Shown: in pieces, positions 12,246-23,519 of the stretch
Position numbering within the stretch: position 1 is the first letter of the stretch
How the letters are laid out: every line of letters starts with the position of its first letter
Assembly: GCA_947396885.1 (NCBI GenBank)
Contig: OX377203.1
Location: forward strand, 8,541,298 to 8,605,297
Direction of reading: 5' to 3'
Source: Heligmosomoides polygyrus polygyrus
Lineage: Eukaryota; Nematoda; Chromadorea; Rhabditida; Heligmosomidae
Length of the DNA: 64,000 nucleotides
Program-made: the position numbers and the translations under genes
Notes under the pieces: model-generated
Databases searched by the model: none
The model's input: the letters and a program-made list of their open reading frames with translations, nothing else
What the model was told of the DNA's origin: nothing

Positions 12246-15200
12246 CTAGCACCCTTGAGAGCCGTTCTTCCTAAAAAAAAACGATTAAGCTGTGCGCCGA
12301 TTATCAAAGCAATGCCATAGAATTACCTGTAGAGACAAAGAAGATTAATATGCCCATGGGATCCAAGTGGAACATATCCGTATCTTACCCCATAACAACC
12401 GTAGGTCGTTGCACCTAACTTTTTTGCGGTTTTCATAATCTGCAATTGGAAGCAATTTTCGATTGTCATGCATTTCTATAGAAAATTTTCGATGTATTGA
12501 TAATATCACATACATCATCCTTTGGCATTTTCTTGAATTCTTCTCGCAATTCCTCTTCACCAAAACCATAGTCATCCGTACAACTGAAGCAGGCGATTTA
12601 TGGGAACACAGATGCACAGAAATAGGCATTTAAACAACAATGATCAACGGTCATGTTGGAACCGTAGACAAGATTCCGGCACAATTTAATTTAATTTAAT
12701 GTAATTTAATTTATTACATGAACATGTCATGCAGAACTTATAATAGGTCAACAAAACAAACCCGGGTACAAACGAAAACGAATGACAAACACTGACCTCA
12801 TGAGCATAATTATCTAGGATCTATCGAATAACTTCAATTCTTATTAATAATAACAATTGTGATCAACTAGGATTCAGATGACAGTCCAACACTTTCAACA
12901 AACTCTTGAAATCAACAGTACACAAAGCTGTTAACCAGGAAACTGTCTCAGCCGTATGTTTGAATGGCGAACATGAATACCACTACGAGCATTTCTACTC
13001 TTGAAATAGTAGGAAGGTATGTTTCATTTTTGCAAAGTCCTTAAACCTAAGGAGTTGGGGCCTCTAAAATGCCAGTATTGAGTTGTACTGTCAGCATGCA
13101 CCTAATACGTTTGTGCACGCTCTTCGTTAAGATTAAGGATGGTGGTGAAAGATACCGGGCAAGCAGCTCGGTGGCTCAGTAGGAAGTATCGGTTAATCAA
13201 AGGCACATGGTAACGTGTTCGATCATGTGCCTTGCCGTGCCTGAGACAGTTCCCTGGTTAGTTTAATAAGCTTCGGCCCAGCCCCAATTGCGCAAAACTG
13301 GTGCCGAAACCCAGTTCTGGCTTTTGGTAGCGGAACCTTGCGGCGAATAACTCGGATGAATGAACTGCTGCCCACTACAAAATGATCCAGTATGACTCTG
13401 TACTGACCGTATAGAATTTTGAGCAACATTGCATAATCAAATTGTTTCCTCGGAACTTTCCAGCCCTATGTTAGCATTCCGATTGTTGATAGAGGGAATG
13501 AGATGTTGGAGCAAACCAATAGAACGCAGAAAAACTTTTCTAGTAAAATTATTCTTAACTGATTCAACCTTCTTAACCTATTGGCGATCCCGTGTCTGGT
13601 GCGTGGGACGCGCACTCAGACCGCACAGACGCTGGAATCTCGCGGAAGCACTACTTCACGATATTCCAAATGAATCTCCCTCCCAAGGGTTAGCCACATA
13701 TTGGAGAAGGCCGGAACAGTTGTGAAGCAAACCATAGAAGATGTATTTGCTACTGTCAGCAAAGAAAAAAACGTCCGTTTTCCACGAATCTTGCAAATAA
13801 GGTGACCACATGATGTAGCAGGTGTTTTACATATTTTTGTCTATTTTCTTTTCCGTTATTTTCTGCATGATCAATTTTATGAGATGTGAGTAGCTGTTTG
13901 TGAATAGTGCCAATCTTTGTGCAGCTTGATTAGTGTGTGGTGCTGATTATTTGACTTTCAGTGCTTAGAAGAAAATGACTGCCGGACCACAGTGCAGTAG
14001 CATTGCTAGGATCCAACATATCTAATGATTACTTGCAAACCAAGAAAAAAGCGAGAAAGGGGTACCAGCGGACAGTTTTATAACCGCGGTCCGAAATCAG
14101 CTCGCGCGGTCGTCAATGGGTTAATCGATTTTTTTGTGCGTTTTAAACACTACAGAACTATATTCGAGCATTGATCCGACATATGCTTTATAAGTCCGCT
14201 CTAAAGCGTTGGGATCGTTAGTAGAAAGAGCTCCAATCAGGTTGGAAACGCTTCTAAAGAGTTATGAACTATAGACTTGCACTGCTTATCAAAGGTAAGG
14301 TTGCTGTTAACTAAAAAGCCAAGGTCCCAAAAAAAGTCTACTTGCTTGATCCTACTCTAATTAACTGTATAACCAGCCTCTTGCTGCCTGGGCCAATTCA
14401 CAACAGCTTAGCTTAGTGTACAATGTGGCCTCTTCGTTTTGACCAAGCCCACTTGTCTTCAGTCCGAATCATGCCTTTTGTATGCATAAGCAAAACTAGA
14501 ACACATATCCATGCAGCGCAGGAGCCTCCTTTCTCTGATCTTTACTTCTAGCCTGTCCAACACGGATTTTTTGCGAAAATCGGCAACACCCTTACTTCAA
14601 CAAGTGGTTCGTTTCTCACAATTGTTAAGCATATAACACTTTGCACGCCAATAGGAGCTTATGTTACGCTGTGCAACCTAATAGAGGTAAAAACTTACGT
14701 CAGTCTTGAATACCTGCAGAATTCCGTTGAGTTGACGTAATGAGGCGGGAAACTAGGAACCATCACCTCAAACGTTGCAGCAGATTCAGCTACATCAACT
14801 ATATCGCAGTCCAAGGTCTGTAATCTTAATATGTTTTAACTCGCTATGGTTGAACAGGATAGTAAAGTACAACGAAACGTTTTTGTTTTTCCATTCTTTG
14901 TAGGACCATAGCACTGAATCTGGTCTCGCCTGTTTTCATAGCTTTATAGATTTCCGTTTTTTATCATCTACCGTCATCTGCTCCTCTATATTTCCACGCT
15001 TTTTGGCACTTTATGGCGCCCTTGTTGTAGTGTTCGAAATAAATATAAACAAATATAATTTTTATTGTAATCCATATATAACTAAATGCTAAACAGCGAA
15101 TTACCTAAAGTGTAGATCTGAACCACTGATGTGATATATATGACGGAATCGCCTCCCTCCATAGAGTAACGAAATGGAAGTATCCGACCCGAGTACAAAC

Positions 15201-18200
15201 TGAGCAGATTAGGTTCCCTACCGACTTGCTTTAGTTCTTTCCGTTTGCTTTATGAGCAAAATAAAGCAATCAGTTCTAGGACGTGTTCCTTTGATCCATT
15301 GTAGACAATACATTAATGACTATCTTATTATAACATTAACGCAGTCTGAAATGGACGACTGATTCAATTTACTCAATCATCAATCCCAATACATTAAGGT
15401 TACGAGACAAAAGGTTGGTAGCCGTACTTGAGCACAGGCAAATCAAAGTATCGTCAATTTGAAGCAGTAACGTAAAGAAAGTTTTCGTCGGCTTCTGCAC
15501 ATGCTAGAGCTGTTAAGCGCACAGTTGTGAGGAACCTGTTGAAAACTGCGCACAGCATGTGCACAGGCCCCGAACAGCAACAAGAGTGTCTACGGTTGGC
15601 TTTGAAAATTGCCCTCCAAGATAGCTATGCAGCTCCACAGCACCGCAGAAGACTCCGCTCTACGCAGCATAGTCTACCACGTCGAGATTGGGGACCACTT
15701 TGTCTTTCCATTATTTCTGATACGTCACTTCTGCCAACGGAGTATAGTTCGAGCTCAGCTAGAAAACGATGTTGTTCTTGTCAACATTCCGAATGACAAC
15801 ATCCAGCGGCAGCTAGTCCGAAATAATCTCTACGATAGGGAGTGCATCTCAGAGAGCTGTGTCAAATGGCCCTACAATACACAATAAGTTAGGAGAATTC
15901 CCAGAGTTAGTGTAGTCTACCAAGTTGAGTGTGCAGCATACAATAAAATATACATTGGGGAAACTGGGAGGGTACTGGCGGTTCGCCTGAAAGAACACGT
16001 GGCAGGAAAAGGCGCGGTATTTTGACTAGTCCACTGGGCACAGAGTGGAGGGACATAGGGGAGCGGACTTTGAGGTAAAGTGCGCGATTCTGACGTATGA
16101 GACTGACATCTCGTGTCTTTATGAATGACTATGGTATACATACTTAGTTCAGAATGGCACAATATTTCTCATTCGGCAACTAATGACAGCAGTAGCGACG
16201 TCGCTCCGCGTAAACGGTGGATCAGCGGGTGAGTCTAGTTCTCACACGTTGGGTTTTTCGTTTTGTACAAGGACGATGTCTAAAAGAAAGAAATAGAAGG
16301 CGCTGGGTCGGGTAGGTTACAAATATAAAGTCTTGAACCACTTTTAGGCCTCTGAAGACGACGAAAAGTTAGGCCGCTCAAAAAATTGATTCACCTACAA
16401 CCTCGTTCGGCACAGAAGCATTAACACGCAACGAAGAAGTCTCAAACAGGATCCAAAACCTCTGGTCCTTCGTCTGTTGGTCTGCTATACCACCCACTCG
16501 GCGCACCCGTCGACACAAGGCTTCGAGAGAACCATGAACACGAGGGTGGTATGATGTCGACCTTTCTGCTTGCTTCATCGCCGAAACGAAAGAAGCCTAA
16601 GTTGCCTCTGTGCCATGACCGACGGGACGGTAGAGCTTGGTCTTCGGAGAAAATGCTCGAATCTCAAGGTGTGCGTTATGGTCTACGGAGAAAATGCCCG
16701 AATCTCACGGCGCGCGTTGCGTGCGGAGAAAATGCCCAAAATAGGGAGAAAATGCCCGCAACTAGGGGAGAATGCCCGCGACCAGGGGAGAAGATTCCCG
16801 GGTCGACGAGAAGAACCACACCATCATGTGGTGAATGGCAAAAGCGCCGTAACAAAGAAAATAACTTTGAGCGGTAATCACCACTTAGGAAACTAAGAGA
16901 AGTTTGAAACTGTGGAAAAAACCGTAAAAGAGCCTTCACCGGACGTATCCGCAACGTTTCATTTGTATCAAAGTCCTATAATAAGAAGTTGATTGCAAAA
17001 TTTCATGTTCGAAAAACACTCTATACTTGGCTGGCTTGAAAGATTTTTGGCGATGTGCTACACCGTAGGTTCTGGTCATTTTAATAGCGTTTTTGGTAAA
17101 ACCTGGGTTGCAACTAACCATTCAGATATTTAAATCCCTTATTCAGAAATATCAGAAAAACAGCAACAAAGCGAATCAAAATAGAAATCCTATACCTAGA
17201 AAAAATTTAGTAAAAAAGGGCACAACAAGCATTTACGATACCAACGGTGTATCAGATAAAATCACTTGAAAAGCAATGAATGTTGAAGTATCTATGTTCA
17301 AATCCTGTTTTAGTAAAGAAGGAAATGATTAGTCAAAAATGAAGACTTCATCAGAAGGACTCGGTAAAACCTCAGTAAAACCTAAAAACCAATTTGTAAA
17401 TAAATTCTCAAATAAGTTCTGCCATTTTTTATTTTCTACCTCTCATGACTTTGAAGTGCATGTACCTTACTGTTCGCTCCATGTGGCGTTCATGTGGCTC
17501 AAAAACAAACTCAAAAATTGAGGTGACATGCAGTTCCGCAGCTCTATGCTTCGAAAAGTAATTCTAAGTTACCAGGTTCCGTTGATGTGCTTGATGTGCT
17601 TGTTTTCTAGTTTTACGTGCTAGAAATTGAAATCCGGGCGAAAACGCTTCTTTCGCTCCTTGCAGTGCTCTTTTCACATAAAACACCGTTGGTACTAACT
17701 TAACCGTTCAGCATGCTGTTAAATGTGTGACGGAAATCCATCATATTCTCCAATGCTTCTCTATCACGGTAAGGCCATCAAGTCTGTTAAGGAATCCAAA
17801 TGATGGTGCCACAGTTTCAGTTGCCACGCCCACGATCTACATGCCCTCTACTCGACGGCATGAGAAAAATACCGTATCCCTGTCCACGTGATTATCATGT
17901 TTTTGTTGTAGTGGTTGTTGTAGTGGACCCTATCGAAAACCGTTCAATGGCCACAGATGCTTTCTCTCCTGGCTGTGGACATTTTCTCCCCTGGTCGCGG
18001 ATATTTTCTCCCTTGGTAGCGGGCATTTTCTCCCCTGGTTGCGGGCATTTTCTCCCCTAATCGCTTGCATTTTCTCTCAGCGAAACAGACGCTGCGCGGT
18101 TCGGGCATTTTCTCTCGTAATCGTGCGTTATGTGCGGAGAAATGCCCGCAACCACGGCAGAAAATGCAAAAAATGTCCGCGGCGGTAAAGGAAAATGCCA

Positions 18201-20805
18201 GGATCAACGTATTAGTACACCAGAGGCCGGATTCATCAACAATTAACCCGTGGGTATGCGGGTGATAAGGGGTAGAGATAAGATAAGAGTCAGGCAGAGA
18301 TAACGCAAGAGTCATAGACGCAGGCTTCATTGTGGGTATCTCTACCCCTTATACCTGCGGGTTAGTCGTTGATGAATCCGGCCCCAGATCGTAGAGTAGT
18401 GCATGGTACGCTAGAACATGACGTCATGTGATAACTGTGATAATGGACGATGATAAAGCAAACAACTGTGGGCGGTGAACGCTATAACGGAAACTTGGAA
18501 TACGTTCGAAACTGTTGGAAAACTGATCATTTAAAGTTTTATCCGGACGCAGCATTAATACTATTACATCGTTAATCTAGTTTCCGTAGCGTTTCAATCA
18601 AAATTAAGCTTTAACAAAAAGTGGATCAAAAAATCATATAGGGAAAATGCTCTACTTTTTAAGACAAAAGAGCACGGCAGATTTTTGTTAAGGTAAGCAC
18701 CGTAAGTTCTGTTCATTTAATGGAACGCTTAGAATGGCGTCACTTTAAGGTTTTTACACAACCTTTCATACAGCAACCAACCTTGTGTTCTCATATTTCA
18801 AAGCTTTGTGTACTTACGTGAGAATACCTGATTAAGAAAAAACAAAGCAAGGTTCTCAATCTAACCTATAAGAGAAATTCTATAACAGAAAAACTTTAAC
18901 AAAAAACAGAAAACATTTACAGTACGAGCGGTGTTCCGGAAGAAGAAATACTGCAAAAGCAAACAAGTGTCGAAATATGTACCTAGCATCTCCTAAGAAT
19001 GTAGGGTTCACCAAACAGGCTCCATTCCAAAGATATCGTCTTCGGAAATTTTCGTGCTATCAGTCCGTACTAATGTACAGCCATGGATGCGTTCAATTTT
19101 TGTTCTCTTATCGTATTCCGATTTTCCAATGGCTTGTATTAATTGTATTTTTATTTATTTCAAGCAGAAATTGATGTGGACGTAAGTGTATAGCGCACTT
19201 GGAACAATTCTTATCTATCTTGTGTTTGATAGAAACTTTACAGAAGCTCCTGGTCTGACAGTTGAGAGAGTAAAGACAATCTGTTATGCAGTAAAGTAAA
19301 TATCTTATAAGCACCATGATTACACCGTCACTTTACAAAAATACACAAAACCTTTTTGTCTACAGCGCCATGGCTCCGTATCTTGCTGGTCAAACGTCAT
19401 GTATCGGGAGCAACAGTATACATAGACGGAAATATCAACGCTTCCTTTCTTCTTCAAAGCATATTCGTATCACTGACTTCAGTCATACGGTAAAGTGCAA
19501 TTATATCAAAAGAAGTAACCCTTTTTAAGGAAGGCTAAGCTTTGCTGCTGTGGACTCACCACGATATTTCGTGAACTTTAGGTGATATAAAGTGACCACA
19601 TCGATTTTGTTGAGAACAAGGATGAGATATTCTCACAGCTCCAGTTGCTACGCCCTTCGTCGGCCCTGTACCATGGCGGAAAAAAGTACCGTATCTTTGG
19701 CCATGTGACTACCATGTGTTTTGTTGCACGGGTTTGATCGCGCTATTGCCAACCGCCCGGTAGTCACGGATATTTACTCTCCTGGCTGCGGGCATTTTCT
19801 CGCACCGTAGCATACTCGGCGCGGTTGGAGCATTTCTTCGTAATCGTGCAGCTTCGTCGTCACCCTGATGTTAAGAAAGATGCACAATGTTCATATATGA
19901 TAGCATGGCCACGTTCCTTGCGCAAACAGTGACAAGTGGGGTCTTGACGCTGGATACCCAAAGATACACCGCGTTTGGAAGCTCGCCCTCGCGGACGAGT
20001 TGTCATGGGTCGGCGCTGCGACTGGTCGTCTGCTGTTATATTGGATGCGTTCTATACGAATCGCTGTGCTTCTTCATATCATCATTTCCGTTTCTCCTTC
20101 TACATTACGCATCTTGCTATTTTATAAAGATACATTGTACTTCTGGCTACAAGTACCTTTCTTGATAAGCAAGGTGGTGTCGTACCTTCACGTGGATTCT
20201 CCGACAAAACTGCGATCTCTAATGCTGCTGGTATTTTGATCTGCTCTTTTTGATGCGTGCTGCTGTTATTCTATATTGATAGTCATGCTTTTGCCTGTTA
20301 TAGACCCTTAGATTTAGATCAGTATAGATCTCTAGACCTTAAATTAGTATTGCAGCGTTTTTTATGTTGTAGAAGAGCAAAAATGGAACGGATAAGTTCA
20401 GTAACAATTTTTTAAAGATATGTGTAGAGTTGGAAATATATTCTTGCTGGTGTAAAATCTTTTATCCAAAATTAGATTGATTATTTATTATTGAACTCAC
20501 CATTCCCATGTCTTTGTGGTATTCTTCTATAATATCAAGCTGAAAATCATGCGGGCGATCCTCGCAATGAACTGAAGAGTGTAGTCTTTTAAGAAGTTAA
20601 GAATGCTATGCAGAAGCACTTATGCAAATCTTAGTCACAAAAACGCTAAACACTGCCATATTTTCATGTCTAATGAGCTCTATAGCGACCTACTTCGCTT
20701 CGGCGAAACTGCGTATGCCAGGAACAACAACAACACCTGAAATATTTTTGCTAAATGTTTGGACAAAGCAACCCTCAAAAATGGACTTACGATGTGACGA
20801 AGCAT
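12246..20805 (-). CDS. Gene 1: secreted six/seven-cysteine protein, 151 aa, 7 exons
   Basis: Coding exons on the minus strand: 20791-20805, 20694-20736, 20501-20571, 14699-14817, 12514-12583, 12327-12439, 12246-12270 (456 nt with stop). Every intron is GT-AG and the phases join without a stop. Residues 1-16 or so form a signal peptide (MLRHIVLLLFLAYAV). Mature motifs: HCED at 21-24, IEEYHKDMGM ending at 43, TLDCDIVDVAESAA from 44, a VNSTE N-glycosylation sequon near 72, FCRYSRL at 76-82, an acidic KKMPKDD helix end at 106, TTYGC at 117-121, LLCLYR at 139-144, and a C-terminal Cys 151. Cysteines are at 22, 47, 77, 84, 121, 141, 151; Cys84 is unique to this paralog. Function is not known to me. 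The Cys spacing and TTYGC/CLY end faintly recall a shortened CAP/ASP domain, so an ASP-related secreted protein is a guess. Introns 3 (5.7 kb) and 4 (2.1 kb) are transposon-filled. The start was chosen because the same Met-Leu start, TATA spacing and short first intron are seen in genes 2 and 3. Confidence 0.88.
12680..12716. repeat. AT-rich simple repeat in intron 4 of gene 1
   Basis: Short iterated TTTAA/ATTTA pentamers. Confidence 0.7.
13160..13240 (+). repeat. Possible tRNA-derived repeat (SINE-like) in intron 4 of gene 1
   Basis: GCTCGGTGGCTCAGTAGGAA resembles a Pol III A box context, and GTGTTCGATCATG about 50 bp on resembles a B box. The arms do not fold into a clean cloverleaf by eye, so I read it as a tRNA-derived repeat head and not a functional tRNA. 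Confidence 0.3.
15480..16392 (+). pseudogene. Penelope-like element, C-terminal GIY-YIG endonuclease region
   Basis: Plus-strand pieces include ASARAVKRTVVRNLL, then FVFPLFLIRHFCQRS, VLVNIPNDNIQRQLVRNNLYDRE and a CISESCVKWPY cysteine patch. VVYQVECAAYNKIYIGETGR and VRLKEHVAGK follow (15915-16005). This order is that of the region joining RT and GIY-YIG nuclease in Penelope-like retroelements. The tail at 16345-16390 includes the SEDDEKLG-type segment. Stops interrupt it and the RT core is missing. It lies in intron 3 of gene 1 on the opposite strand. Confidence 0.8.
16625..16810. repeat. Short tandem repeat GGAGAAAATGCCCG, inverted relative to 17950
   Basis: GGAGAAAATGC(C/T)CG recurs about seven times at roughly 22-50 bp spacing, interleaved with 'caactaggg' and 'cgcgcgttgcgtgc'. 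The reverse complement is arrayed at 17955-18165. The two facing arrays could be the ends of one foldback element of about 1.5 kb. Confidence 0.6.
17800..18170. repeat. TTTTCTCCCCTGGTTGCGGGCA array with unique left flank
   Basis: About seven units of a 22-bp motif (cggGCATTTTCTCCCCTGGT) lie between 17958 and 18110, with inverted GAGAAATGCCCGCAACC at 18130. The left flank (cagttgccacgccc, taccgtatc, cacgtgatta, tcatgtttttgttg) is repeated at 19640-19740. Confidence 0.65.
18232..18385. mobile_element. MITE, family M1, with replaced interior
   Basis: Ends AGGCCGGATTCATCAACAAT and GTCGTTGATGAATCCGGCCC match the M1 ends. The interior is different: it is itself a palindrome (CGTGGGTATGCGGGTGATAAGGGG-like against ccccttatacctgcggg), with GATAAGGGGTAGAGATA in inverted orientation at each side. 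Confidence 0.7.
19635..19860. repeat. Second copy of the 17800-18170 repeat
   Basis: Shares in order CAGTTGCTACGCCC, GTACCGTATC, CATGTGACTACCATGT, TTTTGTTGCA, GATATTTACTCTCCTGGCTG and GCGGGCATTTTCTC with the 17.8-kb copy, in the same orientation, with fewer array units. Confidence 0.6.
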
Positions 20806-20843
20806 TTCGAGACAGGCAGTAGTAAACCTAGTCTGTATGTCAC

Positions 20844-20850
20844 CTTTATA
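20844..20850 (-). promoter_or_regulatory. TATA-like box of gene 1
   Basis: TATAAAG on the minus strand, about 39-45 bp upstream of the ATG at 20805. Gene 3 (TATAAG) and gene 2 (CATAAG) have the motif at a similar distance, so the leader is very short. Confidence 0.6.
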
Positions 20851-20870
20851 TTATCCTAGTTTTGTAATGA

Positions 20871-21250
20871 TCCTTTCGTACAGTACTTCCATCTATTCAT
20901 GGCCAGGTCCCAGTAGCTGTAATAACTGGACACTAAACATTGATGTCAACCGCTAGACCACGCTGGTGCTCCAAACTGTTTTAAAACGAGGATTTCGAAA
21001 CAAGACGTATGAATCTGGTCTCCAATGTACTTGTACAACACTTGTATTTAGGACAGAACGTGTATTGGAATTGGCTCTCTCGAGCAGTAATTACTGTTTG
21101 CCGTATTTGCCCTTTCGGATAGTACTTCTGTCCGTTGTTAGATTCTTAGCATCCGTAATAACAGATCACTAAACATTGTTGTCAACGGAGAGCCTAAGAG
21201 CAGGCTCCAAACATCAAAACTTGCAAAAGGACATTTCGAAACAGAATGCC
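20871..21250. repeat. Diverged tandem duplication upstream of gene 1
   Basis: The segment from 20871 (cctttcgtacagtacttcc ... taataactggacactaaacattg ... gaggatttcgaaacaaga) is repeated from 21111 (cctttcggatagtacttct ... taataacagatcactaaacattg ... aggacatttcgaaacagaa), an offset of 240 bp. It lies immediately upstream of the TATA box. Confidence 0.7.
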
Positions 21251-21713
21251 TCGTGTTCGACTTTTCATAAATCTCGGCATTTTGAATATGTCATTGTGAC
21301 ATCAAGTGCATCAGCTAGCAAGGTAGCTCAGCTTTACTCGACTGACGAAAAAAAGAAAACTTGGTCTGTTGGCTACCCATCGAGCCCTTCTCTGCATACG
21401 TAGGCTCCGATGAAGGCGATAAAGCCGAAATGTCAGCAGAATAAAACAGTGCTCTCTTGGACAGATCACACTCAAGTTATAATGAAATATTTCGGAACAC
21501 TCAACAAATTTTATAATGCCTTCCTCATTTTCATCTGCGTTGAATCAGAACAAGCTAAGGAATGTGCAAACCCGGAGTTCTTGAGGGGAAAGATACGCTG
21601 CCGATGTGCAGGAGTTCCTCTTTTCTCTAAAAAAGCTAATTTACAATTAAATGGCGGCCAATAAAGGTCAATAGTACAGTACGAAAACTACATGGCTAGA
21701 AGGAGCGACTCCT

Positions 21714-21752
21714 GGGGCCCAGATTCATCAACGTTTTAGCAGCCGGCAATGA
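21714..21752 (+). mobile_element. MITE M1, single left end
   Basis: GGGGCCCAGATTCATCAACG matches the M1 left end. A second 'gattcatcaacgcg' follows at 21783, but I find no proper right end. Confidence 0.4.
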
Positions 21753-23519
21753 TAGAATTTACCGTGAAACCGCCACGTGCGGCGATTCATCAACGCGCGG
21801 TGTGGTATGCTTCTGGTGAAAACCGCTGTAACGGTTACCCGGCTAGAGTGTCGGGTAGATGACGCAGTGAAATGCCGGTAACGCTCCATGTGTCTGACAC
21901 CCAGTAGCAACGAGTTTTGCTCGTTTCCAGAAGTAATCGGACGCATCCGAATTATTTGCGAAATTTTCGTTTTCGTTTTACCTGCTATGTTTAAGCATGT
22001 TATTGCACACATCACCTCTGTTACCGTATCGTCTTCGAGATTAGTCTAAGAATTTACATTGAATGGAAATGAACCTTTCAGCGCGAATTTCTAGGGGGCT
22101 TGCTTTAGCTTGTTATTTCTCCCACCTTCATTTTTGCATTTTCCAATTCATCATTCCTAGGCTAGAAGCCTAGCTAACTACCCCTTCCATCCCTACCGGG
22201 TCAGTGAATTGGTACCTGGCTGGGAGGGGAAAACACTGATATGTCTATTGCGAGAGAACTGAAACAGAAACATGATCCATCTATAAAATTCGAGTGTTCA
22301 AATAGCTGCCGCATAATTAACGAATAAACAAGCACGGGCTGGAGAAGGAGGAACCAATGTACTCGAAAACTAAATATAAAAAACCAGAATAGAATATGAA
22401 ACATGTATTGTTAGATAAAAACGACAGACAACAGCAGCAATGGGAGTTGAACTACCATGGAACATCCTGGAGATATCTGTGAACAGGATTTTGTATAGCC
22501 TTAATTATTTTAGAAAGATTTTTTAAAAAATGTCGACCGTCCACCTCAAATATCTATAGGAAATAAAACTGCTAAAGAGGAAGATTCAACATACCATTGG
22601 TCATTCATGGATGGTGAGTAGATCGTATATTTTCGAGCAAAAAGCAAAAAAGCAGAGATGCAAAAGTGCGTAACTTGAAGATATTGTTTCTTTTAAGACC
22701 CGATGAAACGTTAACGTTACGGACGAGTTACACCAATGTGCTCTTATCCAGAGCTTTATTGTAGAGCCAATTTAAACAGGCTCCAGTATTAAGATTTCAT
22801 CTTAACAATTAGATTTCGCTGTCTTTTTTGGCAATATGCAGGGTGGCTGAAAAGTTCGGGCAATTTTTTAAAAGTATTTCAGCAGCAGGAGAAAACTCGA
22901 TAAACGAAAAGATTTGCGAACGAAAATAATAGCAACTACACTAGACAACAGAATGCAACAGAAAAATTCAGAACAAGTGCTCAAAATTGCCGCTTTTGCC
23001 CTCAATACATTTCCGCAGTCGCTTTGGGAAATCTCTGACGATGGTCACCCACTTATCCGCTATAATCTCGTCCCGCGATCGTACAGCGCCGGTTTCAGCT
23101 GCTCTTCAGTAGCGCATCTTGTAGTAGAGCCGAAGAAATGTGATTTCTATACTCAGCTCCCGCAGCTTAAGACAATTGGAGATACAAGTTCAAAGTTAGA
23201 ACTTTTAAGGTCTCTCGCCGAGTGTAGCCCACTGCGCATTTACGGAACGTCGTTGACCTGTACACTGGGGATGAAAAATAGAGCTATAAAATGCTTAATT
23301 AAAATTAAAATTGAACATATTCAGCCTGTTTTGCTCTAGTGAACACTCGACTCTCAAACATGCTTCAATCGAAGCGCACAAGCAGTCGACACACCTAACA
23401 TAGCCCAGGTGAGGAAAATGTGTTTGAAAGGCTGACAAGATCCGACATATGACAACCCAGAGAGGTTTCACTAGGTTATCACCCTCAGACCCTAGGTTTA
23501 GAAAAGAGAAAAAAGGATA
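21753..23519. other. Spacer between divergent genes 1 and 2
   Basis: No family exon or clear element found. The frame at 22914-23339 is open for 141 codons but shows no recognisable motif. Confidence 0.3.
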
